DNA of 64,000 nucleotides from Solwaraspora sp. WMMA2065 (GTDB taxonomy: Bacteria; Actinomycetota; Actinomycetes; Mycobacteriales; Micromonosporaceae): positions 3,162,001-3,226,000 of the forward strand of contig NZ_CP128361.1 of assembly GCF_030345075.1 (NCBI RefSeq), read 5' to 3'. The translations under genes were made by a program, and so were the position numbers. The notes under the pieces were generated by a model. It worked only from the letters and a program-made list of their open reading frames with translations, had not been told where the DNA came from and ran no database searches. The first letter of the stretch is position 1. Every line of letters starts with the position of its first letter. Below, one piece after another: positions 16,850 through 24,424 of this stretch.

Positions 16850-18316
16850 GTGTCTGAGACCACGGCGTCGGCAGGCCAAGCCACAGCTGAACGACCCGCC
16901 GATCCACCGACGGGCACCACGCCCCGCTGGGTGATCATGCCCATCATCCTGGCTGCCATCTTCATGGTCGCGTTGGACTTTTTCATCGTGAACGTCGCGA
17001 TCCCGTCGACCCAACGCGAGCTCAACGCGAGCCCGGCGGCGATTCAGTTCATCATCGCCGGATACTGGTTGTCGCTGGCAACTGGCCTGATCATCGGCGG
17101 CCGCATCGGCGACCTCTACGGTCGCCGTCGGATCTTCCTCATCGGCCTGGCCTGCTTCACTGCGGCCTCCGCTGCCTGCGGCCTGGCCCCGACCGCGGAA
17201 TTCCTGGTGGCAGCCCGGATCGCTCAGGGCCTGTCGGCCGCGCTTCTGATGCCGCAAGGGCTGGCCATTCTCGGAGTGGTTTACACCGGTGCAGCGCGCG
17301 CCCGTGCCTTCACCGCCTACGCCGTGACGCTCGGACTCGCCTCGGTCTGTGGACAGCTCATCGGAGGCATCCTCATCGAAACCGACCTCCTGGGGCTCAG
17401 CTGGCGCAACTGCTATCTGGTCAACGTCCCGATCGGGATCACCACCCTGCTACTCACGCTACGGTTCGTGCCCGAGTCCCGCGCTGAAAACCGGACCAGG
17501 CTCGACTTCGTCGGCACCGTGCTGATCGCCGCAGGGCTGGTCGCGCTGGTCCTACCTCTGGTCGAAGGGCGCGAGCGCGGCTGGCCGATGTGGACCTGGA
17601 TCATGCTGGCGGCGTCTGTTCCCGCCCTCGCCGCGTTCGTGCGGCACCAGAGGGCGCTGCTCGCCCGCGCTGGCGGACCACTGATCGACGTCCGACTCTT
17701 CCGTGAACGCGCATTTAGCGTAGGACTCGTGGTCACGGTCCTGTTCAACATGCTGATGGGTTCGTTCTTCCTCTTCCTCGCGATCTATCTGCAGGAAGGG
17801 CAGGGTATGACGCCCCTGCAATCTGGCATCATCTTCACCCCGATCGCCGCAGGTTACTTCATCACCTCGTTGCGTGCGGAAGCGATCTCCCAACGACTCG
17901 GTCGACATGTCCTAACAGTCGGGTCGGTCGTGATGTTCATCGGACTGATCATCACGTACATGATCGTCTCGGACATCGGAATCGGTGGACGGACCGCAGT
18001 ACTGGTGCCCGGCTTCGTACTCGCCGGCGCGGGCATGGGACTCGTGCTCGCCCCATTGACCAACACGGTGCTAGCCAACCTCGATCCGGAGTACGCCGGC
18101 GCCGCCTCAGGCGTGCTGGCCACCTCGCAGCAGGTCGGCGGTGCGGTGGGCGTGGCTATCGTCGGGGTGGTCTTCTACAACCGCTTGGAGGGCTTCACTG
18201 ATCCGATGACCTACGCACCGGCATTCCTCGCTGGGGTGCTGTGGTTGATCGGGTTCGCTGTCGCGATCGGCCTGCTGGTTCAGTTCCTCCCCCGGCACCG
18301 CACCGTAGCAAACTGA
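16850..18316 (+). CDS. MFS drug exporter, DHA2 (14-TM, EmrB/QacA-type)
   Basis: A 488-residue membrane protein with about 14 hydrophobic segments and the family signatures LDFFIVNVAIPS in TM1 and GRIGDLYGRRRIFLIG between TM2 and TM3. It probably exports the cluster product by proton antiport and gives self-resistance; valanimycin producers use an MFS exporter (VlmF) for this. The GTG start has GGAGGT 3 nt upstream. The TetR-type gene begins 2 bp after its stop, so the pair is one operon and the exporter is probably induced by its substrate. A possible promoter TTGAGC-N17-TACGGA lies near 16650-16680. Confidence 0.9.
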   Translation: MSETTASAGQATAERPADPPTGTTPRWVIMPIILAAIFMVALDFFIVNVAIPSTQRELNASPAAIQFIIAGYWLSLATGLIIGGRIGDLYGRRRIFLIGLACFTAASAACGLAPTAEFLVAARIAQGLSAALLMPQGLAILGVVYTGAARARAFTAYAVTLGLASVCGQLIGGILIETDLLGLSWRNCYLVNVPIGITTLLLTLRFVPESRAENRTRLDFVGTVLIAAGLVALVLPLVEGRERGWPMWTWIMLAASVPALAAFVRHQRALLARAGGPLIDVRLFRERAFSVGLVVTVLFNMLMGSFFLFLAIYLQEGQGMTPLQSGIIFTPIAAGYFITSLRAEAISQRLGRHVLTVGSVVMFIGLIITYMIVSDIGIGGRTAVLVPGFVLAGAGMGLVLAPLTNTVLANLDPEYAGAASGVLATSQQVGGAVGVAIVGVVFYNRLEGFTDPMTYAPAFLAGVLWLIGFAVAIGLLVQFLPRHRTVAN

Positions 18317-18318
18317 AG

Positions 18319-19026
18319 ATGGGAAACGACTTCATGCAACATGACTACCGCCGAGACGACAAGTTGGCCGTCCGGGTCAAGAATGAGGCGTATGCCCGGC
18401 TGGCCCGGCCCGGGACCGCAGGTCTGCCGCTCGCGAGCATCGCCGCCGACCTGGATGTCCCGCAGGCCGAGGTCCAGCGCTGCTTCTCCGACCCGGCACA
18501 GCTACTGACATCAATGATCCTCGACGCATATCGGGACATGGGCGATCACGCCGAGCGGGGTGCCCAGGCGGCTGCCGACGAAGGCCTTCTTGGGCAGTGG
18601 TCGTCCACCTGCCGCGAGATTCGCAAGTGGGCCCAGGACAATCCTGAGCGGTACGCGCTGATCTGGGGACCGCCACAGCCCGACTACAGCGCCCCTGCGG
18701 AGACGATGGTCGTCGGCGCCCGAGCCGCAGCGGTTCTCGTGGGCCTGCTCAGGCAGGCCCACCAGGCCGGCACACTGAGCATCGCCGACGAACCGCCGAT
18801 GAGCGACGGGATGGAACAGAACGTGTCCGCACTCGCGAATGGATTCCTCGCTGGAATTCCACACTCGACCATCTCTCGCACCCTAATTGCGTGGACCCAG
18901 TTGCTCGGTATGGTCAGCTTCAGTGTCTACGGACACGTGCAGGGGTTTGCGGCGGATCCGGACGCCTTCTTCGACCACGCAGCAGAGGCGATGGGACGCT
19001 TCGTGGGGCTGCCCGCAAATTCCTGA
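18319..19026 (+). CDS. TetR-family regulator of the exporter operon
   Basis: A 235-residue protein. The N-terminal helix-turn-helix covers about residues 15-65 (LPLASIAADLDVPQAEVQRCFSDPAQLLTSM). The C-terminal ligand domain is of the type carrying ERYALIWGPP, also seen in the TetR gene at 44014. The start overlaps nothing but lies 2 bp after the exporter stop; ATG 18319 has only a weak GAAG, and ATG 18334 is an alternative. Known pattern: represses its own operon until ligand binds. A palindrome lies just after the stop codon (19034-19060). Confidence 0.85.
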   Translation: MGNDFMQHDYRRDDKLAVRVKNEAYARLARPGTAGLPLASIAADLDVPQAEVQRCFSDPAQLLTSMILDAYRDMGDHAERGAQAAADEGLLGQWSSTCREIRKWAQDNPERYALIWGPPQPDYSAPAETMVVGARAAAVLVGLLRQAHQAGTLSIADEPPMSDGMEQNVSALANGFLAGIPHSTISRTLIAWTQLLGMVSFSVYGHVQGFAADPDAFFDHAAEAMGRFVGLPANS

Positions 19027-19033
19027 CTCATCG

Positions 19034-19060
19034 ATTCAATAGGGCTTAAACATATTGAAT
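19034..19060. promoter_or_regulatory. Inverted repeat ATTCAATA-N11-TATTGAAT after the tetR stop
   Basis: A perfect 8-bp inverted repeat with an 11-bp spacer, 8 bp downstream of the TetR stop. The same 8-mer occurs once more at 21147-21154, inside the P450 promoter. Before the IS66 insertion the two sites were about 160 bp apart. It could be a TetR operator, but the position downstream of tetR is unusual. Confidence 0.35.
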
Positions 19061-19108
19061 AGGGCCGGAGCAGCGGTGCGCAGGAGCACCAGGCTCCGCA
19101 GCGGCACG

Positions 19109-19146
19109 AGTCGTGGACAGGGAGATATCAATTCCTGTCCACGACT
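19109..19146 (+). terminator. Strong hairpin after tetR
   Basis: AGTCGTGGACAGG and CCTGTCCACGACT form a perfect 13-bp stem around a 12-nt loop. There is no T run after it. Probable terminator of the exporter-tetR operon. Confidence 0.6.
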
Positions 19147-19201
19147 ACGCGTGCGTCCTACACGTACCCCGCACGTCAATCAGTTAACTGCTCGAACAGT
19201 C

Positions 19202-21119
19202 GTAAGTAGTCCCAGTTCCCGTGGGTGACTTTGTGTAGTCGGACAGTTGGTGCGTGCTCCGGCAGCCGTGGTGGTGTTGATTTGCGGCCGTGACGGTCTC
19301 GGTTGGTGCTTCGGTGGAGGCGGATGCTGACGCGGGGTTGAGGTCTGCGCTGGCTCGGGTGGTGGAGGCCAACGAGCGGTGGGAGCGGTTGGCCGGGCAG
19401 TTGCGGGAGGAGAACGCGGCGCTGCGGGTGGAGAACGAGCGGTTGCGGGAACGTGATGTGCGGCGTGAGGCCGAGTTGGAGCGGGTGTCGGCGGAGTTGG
19501 CGGTGTTGCAGCGGTTGGTGTTCGGGCGTTCGTCGGAGCGGGTTCGGCCGCAGCCGACGGCGGGCGACGGTGACGGCCAGGGTGGGTATGGCGGTGAGCC
19601 TGGCGAGCGTGAGCGGGAGAGGGCACCGCGGCGGGGGCCGGGAGGGCGGGCCGGTCGCAGGGATTACTCGCATCTGCCGCGGGTGGAGGTGGTGTGGGAC
19701 TTCGCCGGGGGCGGGTACTGCTGCCCGGACTGTTCGTCGCGGTTCGAGGCGTTCGACGATCACGCCTTCGAGCAGGTCGATTGGCGGGTGACGGTGCGGG
19801 TGGTGGTGCACCGTCGGCGCCGGTACCGGCGGCGGTGCCGGTGTGCCGGGGCGAGGACGGTGACCGCGCCGGGCCCGCCGAAAGCGGTCGGCAAGGGCCG
19901 GTTCAGTAACGGGTTCATCGCGATGCTGCTGGTCGAACGGTTCGTGGCCGGGCGCTCCCAGAACTCCCTGATCGCCGGGCTGGCACGCCAGGGCGCCGAG
20001 GTCAGCTCCTCGACGTTGGTCGGGACCTGCGCGGCCGCCGGGACGTTGCTGGCGCCGTTGGAGGAGCGGATTGTCGCCCGGTCCCGTGATTCGTGGCATC
20101 CGCACGCCGACGAGACGTCGTGGCACGTGTTCACCCCCGATGGTGGTGACGGGCCGGCCCGCTGGTGGCTGTGGGTGTTCATCGGCGCGGACACCACCTG
20201 TTTCGTGATGGACCCGACCCGCGCCGGCGCTGTTCTGGCCCGCCACGCCGGGATCGACACCGCCACCGGACAGCTGACCCCGCACGCTGATGGTGGGCCA
20301 CGGCGGCTGGTCGTCTCCAGCGACTTCTACACCGTCTACGCCTCGGCCGGGCGTAGGACCGACGGCCTGACCAACCTGTACTGCTGGGCCCATGTCCGCC
20401 GGTACTTCGTGCGCGCCGGGGACGCGAACCCGACCCAACTGGCGTGTTGGACCCGAGACTGGCTGGACCGGATCAAGGCCCTGTACCACGCCCACGACGA
20501 GCTGACCGACGCGTGGAACGCATCCACGGCCGCCGCAGGGACGGCGGCGACCCGGCTGGACGACGCGTACACCGCCTGGGACACCGCCCTGCAGGCGATC
20601 GACACCGCCCGGCAGGCCCAGATGGCCAGCCCCGGCCTGCAACAACCCGCGAAGAAGGCCCTGGCCACCCTGGACCGCGAGTGGGACGGCCTGACCGCGC
20701 ACCGCGACTACCCGATGATCAGCCTGGACAACAACACGTCCGAGCGGGCACTGCGACGGCCCGTCATCACCCGCAAGAACGCCTACGGCTCCCGCACCGA
20801 CGACGCCGCGCGCCTCGCCGCGACCGTCTGGACCGTCACCGCCACCGCCGAACAGGCCGGCCTCAACGTCCTGACCTACCTCACCGCCTACCTCGACGCC
20901 TGCGGTCGCAACGGCGGCAGACCCCTGACCGGTCCGGACCTCCAACGATTCCTGCCCTGGACCGCGTCCCCCGCCGACCTGCACACCTGGGCCCAGCCAC
21001 CCCCGACCGGCTGACACCCACACCGACCACCGCGACGGCGACGCCACACCCGGCCACGCCGACCATCAGCATGCCCACAAACCGCGTCGCCCAACCCCAC
21101 GAGACTTGGGACTACTTAC
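19202..21119 (+). mobile_element. IS66-family element with 8-bp target duplication
   Basis: The ends begin GTAAGTAGTCCC (19202) and finish as its complement (21119), with further imperfect pairing inward, matching the GTAA ends of IS66 elements. The flanks GAACAGTC (19194-19201) and GAACAGTC (21120-21127) are an exact 8-bp target duplication, the size IS66 makes. The perfect match suggests recent insertion. Only the tnpC-type gene is present. Confidence 0.93.
19290..21014 (+). CDS. IS66-family transposase (TnpC)
   Basis: A 574-residue IS66 transposase. It has an N-terminal coiled-coil-like region (residues 20-75), a CCPDC zinc finger near residue 150, the DDE core with WHPHADETSWHVF and VVSSDFYTVYA, and a C-terminal DNNTSERALRRPVITRKNAYGS containing the Glu. 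IS66 elements often also carry tnpA and tnpB; neither is here. Codon use is strongly GC-biased like the host. The start is the first good in-frame codon after the left end, though no clear ribosome binding site precedes it. Confidence 0.93.
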   Translation: MTVSVGASVEADADAGLRSALARVVEANERWERLAGQLREENAALRVENERLRERDVRREAELERVSAELAVLQRLVFGRSSERVRPQPTAGDGDGQGGYGGEPGERERERAPRRGPGGRAGRRDYSHLPRVEVVWDFAGGGYCCPDCSSRFEAFDDHAFEQVDWRVTVRVVVHRRRRYRRRCRCAGARTVTAPGPPKAVGKGRFSNGFIAMLLVERFVAGRSQNSLIAGLARQGAEVSSSTLVGTCAAAGTLLAPLEERIVARSRDSWHPHADETSWHVFTPDGGDGPARWWLWVFIGADTTCFVMDPTRAGAVLARHAGIDTATGQLTPHADGGPRRLVVSSDFYTVYASAGRRTDGLTNLYCWAHVRRYFVRAGDANPTQLACWTRDWLDRIKALYHAHDELTDAWNASTAAAGTAATRLDDAYTAWDTALQAIDTARQAQMASPGLQQPAKKALATLDREWDGLTAHRDYPMISLDNNTSERALRRPVITRKNAYGSRTDDAARLAATVWTVTATAEQAGLNVLTYLTAYLDACGRNGGRPLTGPDLQRFLPWTASPADLHTWAQPPPTG

Positions 21120-21124
21120 GAACA

Positions 21125-21156
21125 GTCAGCGCATTGTCAGTGCCATATTCAATAAT
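21125..21156 (+). promoter_or_regulatory. SARP-type promoter of the P450 gene
   Basis: Heptamers GTCAGCG (21125-21131) and GTCAGTG (21136-21142) are 11 bp apart and are followed by 8 bp and AATAAT (21151-21156) as the -10. The layout is identical to the two leftward boxes at 3688 and 7637. Any third upstream heptamer would lie where the IS66 element inserted, 5 bp away. The ATG at 21177 would leave a leader of about 14 nt. Confidence 0.68.
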
Positions 21157-21176
21157 GTTGCAATGAGAACAAACCG

Positions 21177-22436
21177 ATGGAGCACCAGGACCGAGTCTTT
21201 CCAATCGACATGCGAGAGGCTCTAATGGCGCTACACGAAGAGACACGCGTCCTGAAGTGGCCATTCCCGCGGCCTTGCGAGGGCACCGTCCCCCCGATCC
21301 TCGACGAGTTGCGTAAGGAACTGCCCTGCGCCGTGCTGATCCCAGCAGGGGCGACTGAGGCGAGGCGCGCATGGCTGGTCACCAAACACCCCGACGTTCG
21401 ACAGGCGTTGATGGATTCACGGCTCAGCGCTGATGAGCTGCTACCAGGCGCGCCGGTACGAATTCAGATTCCGCCAGGTGACCGACCTTCGTCGTTTCTA
21501 CGCATGGACGACCCCGAACACAACCGACTCAGAAGCATGATCGCTTCGCAGTTCACCGCACGGCGGGTCCGATCCATGCGCCCTGCCGTCGAGGCACTGA
21601 CCACACAACTGCTGGACGATGTCGCTTCCCGGCACCGACCGGTCGATCTCCACGACGCGTTCTCCAGGAAGTTGCCAACATTGGTGGTCGCCAACCTACT
21701 CGGCGTCCCCGACGAGGATTCGCCTTTTTTCGTGGAGAAGACCAGAATCACGATGTCGCAGGAAGATCCGATTAGATCGTTCGCAGCGTACCAGGAGATG
21801 TCGAACTATCTGGCCGACCTGGCGGAGCGCCGCCTGCACGACCCGCAGGACGACCTCATCAGCCAGCTCGCCTCGAACAATCTGGCAACCGGAGAAATTA
21901 CCCTCAAGGAACTCGTAGGAATTGCACGACTCGTCCTCGTTGCCGGCCACGAGACCACCACTAATCAGATCGCACTGAATATTCTCAGCCTGCTGCTCGA
22001 CCCAGAGCTACGCGCCTCGGTACTTGCCGACGACGGCGCACTGGTCCCACAGTTCATCGAAGAAGCAATGAGATTTTGGTCTATCTCGCAAGACGCAATC
22101 GTACGCCTGGTGCTCGAAGATCTGGAACTCGGTGGACGACAGATGCGAAAAGGCGATGCGGTTGTCATATCCATCCCGGCCGGCAACCATGACCCGGAGG
22201 TCTTCCCGAATCCGGGCCATCTTGACATATACAGGAATTCCCAGGAACATCTACAGTGGGGAATCGGGCCACACTATTGCCAGGGCGCGCCACTAGCTCG
22301 CCTAGAGATGGCAATTTCCCTTGAGGCGCTGTTCACCCGGTTCCCGACCCTGCGACTGGCGACCGACGAGCCCGAGGCGCTGTTTCGCCGAGGAACCGTG
22401 TTCCACGGCATCGAATCGCTACCGGTCACCTGGTGA
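21177..22436 (+). CDS. Cytochrome P450
   Basis: A 419-residue bacterial P450: I-helix AGHETT at residues 256-261, ExxR as EEAMR at 295-299, and heme loop WGIGPHYCQG at 361-370 with ligand Cys368. The usual Phe that starts this loop is Trp. Likely hydroxylates or otherwise oxidises the azoxy product. No ferredoxin gene is next to it. The ATG at 21177 fits the SARP-type promoter just upstream; ATG 21210 is an alternative. The alpha/beta hydrolase follows 19 bp after the stop, suggesting a two-gene operon. Confidence 0.92.
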   Translation: MEHQDRVFPIDMREALMALHEETRVLKWPFPRPCEGTVPPILDELRKELPCAVLIPAGATEARRAWLVTKHPDVRQALMDSRLSADELLPGAPVRIQIPPGDRPSSFLRMDDPEHNRLRSMIASQFTARRVRSMRPAVEALTTQLLDDVASRHRPVDLHDAFSRKLPTLVVANLLGVPDEDSPFFVEKTRITMSQEDPIRSFAAYQEMSNYLADLAERRLHDPQDDLISQLASNNLATGEITLKELVGIARLVLVAGHETTTNQIALNILSLLLDPELRASVLADDGALVPQFIEEAMRFWSISQDAIVRLVLEDLELGGRQMRKGDAVVISIPAGNHDPEVFPNPGHLDIYRNSQEHLQWGIGPHYCQGAPLARLEMAISLEALFTRFPTLRLATDEPEALFRRGTVFHGIESLPVTW

Positions 22437-22455
22437 CAAATGATTGGAGATCCGC

Positions 22456-23286
22456 ATGCCATTCTTCAGAGCAAACGACGGCACGAACATCCACTACGTC
22501 GACAGCGGAGCTGGCCCGCCGATGGTGCTGCTGAGCAGCGCCACCATGGGCATTCAGATGTGGGACAAGCATCTGCCTCCGCTGGACGCCGCAGGGTTCC
22601 GCGTCGTCGCCTACGACCGTCGCGGCCACGGCAGATCGGACTGGGCCTGGGGCGGCTACGACTACGACACCCTCGCCGACGACCTCGCCCGGCTGATCGA
22701 ATCGCTTGACCTGACAGATGTCACGCTCATTGGAAGCGCCATGGGTTGTGCTGAACTGGTCCGCTACATCGCACGGCACGGCACCGACCGGGTTCGCCGA
22801 GCCGTGCTGATCGCTACCGTCACCCCAGCCCTCGTCAGTTCGTCCGACGACCGCGATGGATCGGCGGCGAATGAGGTGAATCAGATGCTGGAGCAGCTAC
22901 GGACGGATCGACCCAGGTACTACTCGGAGATCTCGATGGCTTTCTACGCTGGCGTCGGCGCATCTGCCAAGGACATTCCGCTGTCGGCGGAGTTCACCGA
23001 GTGGTTCAGCGATCAGGCGCTGCAGTGCTCTAGTCGGGCCACCATCGAGTCCTACCGGCTGCTGTTCACCAGCGAGCTCCGCGAGGACCTCGGGAGCGTC
23101 ACCGTGCCGACCCTGGTGATCCACGGCGCCCGCGACCCGATCGCCGACCTAGCCCAATGCGGTGAGGCTACCGCAGAGCTGATCAAGGACAGTCGGCTCG
23201 TCGTCTATGACGACGCCGCGCACGGACTGGCGGTGACCGCCGCCGATCGACTCGTCGCGGACATCGTCGCCTTCGCTGACAGCTAA
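22456..23286 (+). CDS. Alpha/beta hydrolase-fold protein lacking the nucleophile Ser
   Basis: A 276-residue protein of the non-heme chloroperoxidase/esterase group: YDRRGHGRSD at residues 53-62 and the nucleophile elbow IGSAMGCAE at 92-100. The residue at the nucleophile position is Ala95 (codon GCC), where relatives have Ser in GxSxG. The acid Asp227 (GARDPIAD) and His256 (AAHG) are kept. It may be a non-hydrolytic binding or lyase-type protein; Ser94 next door could be an alternative nucleophile. Starts at ATG 22456 with GGAGA 6 nt upstream. Last gene of the cluster on this side. Confidence 0.85.
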   Translation: MPFFRANDGTNIHYVDSGAGPPMVLLSSATMGIQMWDKHLPPLDAAGFRVVAYDRRGHGRSDWAWGGYDYDTLADDLARLIESLDLTDVTLIGSAMGCAELVRYIARHGTDRVRRAVLIATVTPALVSSSDDRDGSAANEVNQMLEQLRTDRPRYYSEISMAFYAGVGASAKDIPLSAEFTEWFSDQALQCSSRATIESYRLLFTSELREDLGSVTVPTLVIHGARDPIADLAQCGEATAELIKDSRLVVYDDAAHGLAVTAADRLVADIVAFADS

Positions 23287-23349
23287 GAGGAGCCACGGGC
23301 CCGACGCGACAGCAATCGAGACGCCGCGCTCGCCCATCCGACTCTGCTG

Positions 23350-23735
23350 GTGGTGGCTCTAGCCTGGTTATCGACCAGCGTCGCCAACCAGCTACGGGCC
23401 TCGGACGAGCGGGGGTTCGACGCCCTGAACCCAAAATGGAGCGGGGGCGCACCGAGACGGATCGATGAGCAGACCAGAGACTGGTTCTGCGTCATCGCCC
23501 GGTGCGACCCCGCTTCCTCGGTCAGCCCTTCTCCCGCTGGTCCCTAATCAAACTGCACGAATACCTCATCACTGCGGGCCACATCACCACGATCAGCGTC
23601 GAGACTCCTCCGGCGGATCCTGCACGAACGCGGGATGTCCTGGCAGGCCAGCAAGACGTGGAAGGCCAGCACCGACCCCGAACTCACCGCCAAGATGCGC
23701 CGGGTGCTCCAGCTGTACGACAACCCACCCGGACA
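23350..23735 (+). pseudogene. IS630-family transposase fragment
   Basis: Three frames together give an IS630 N-terminal region: LNPKWSGGAPRRIDEQTRDW, then FLGQPFSRWSLIKLHEYLITA, then ILHERGMSWQASKTWKASTD and ELTAKMRRVLQLYDNPP. At least two frameshifts are needed, and the DDE catalytic domain is missing. It breaks off next to the phospholipase D fragment, so it probably caused that gene's truncation. No ends or target duplication were found. Confidence 0.75.
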
Positions 23736-23834
23736 CGTTCAGTCATGGGTGGTCCATACTCGGTTCGCTACACACGGTCCATTCCCGATCCGGTCCGGCC
23801 GCACGCCGCGTGGCCCCCGTAGTCGCTGTTCAGG

Positions 23835-24418
23835 GTTGCAGCCACCATGGACTGCTGTCCGCCACCCCGAAGTCGTTGCTCGGGTGCCCGCTCACCGGCT
23901 GCGGATCGCCCAGGTGGGCGGCGTCGTCGCGCCGGCTGTGACACAGGTCGATCCCGCCGGCGAAGGCGACGTCCCGTTCGGGGCGGCCGGGGTGGCGGGC
24001 CACCACCAGCTTCTGGTGGTGCGAGCCGAACCGGCGTACCCGCTGGTCGAGCAGCACCTGGCCGCCGTCGTCGTTGATCTCCTCGGCCAGGTTTCGGTTC
24101 TGCTCCGCGCTGTAGATCAGCACGTCGAGGTGGGAGCGCCAGACCAGGCCACGGACCGCCACGCCCCGGCCAGCGGCGGCGGACAGCAGATCGACCACGG
24201 TCGGCCCGTCCGGGCGTAACCGCTGGTCGAGGGTCGCCCCGCCAGTCGGCAAAGAACAGCTGGTCGCCGTCGCCCATCGCGTCGACGACCTCGACCAGCC
24301 GGTCGAAGTACGCCGCGCCGTGCACGTGTACGCGCACCTGGTTGCCCCCGGACCACACCGGCAGCCCGGAGGCCGGGTTGCCGGTGTGGTCGCCGGTGAG
24401 GAACCAGTCCTCTAGGCT
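23835..24418 (-). pseudogene. Phospholipase D-like gene fragment
   Basis: Read leftward, the N-terminal part gives LEDWFLTGDHTGNPASG and QVRVHVHGAAYFDRLVEVVD, then after a frameshift near 24238 DGPTVVDLLSAAAGRGV and one HKD-type motif HHQKLVVARHPGRPERDVAF followed by AGGIDLCHSRRDD. Phospholipase D proteins need two HKD motifs; the second is absent because the gene ends at the IS630 remnant. Divergent from, and close to, the SpoIIE-type phosphatase gene. Confidence 0.75.
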
Positions 24419-24424
24419 GCGTTC

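Noticed and set aside
19176-21047. 623-codon open frame on the minus strand through the IS66 transposase
   Set aside because: Antisense shadow of the transposase. Product is Gly/Pro/Arg-rich, with no ribosome binding site or domain.
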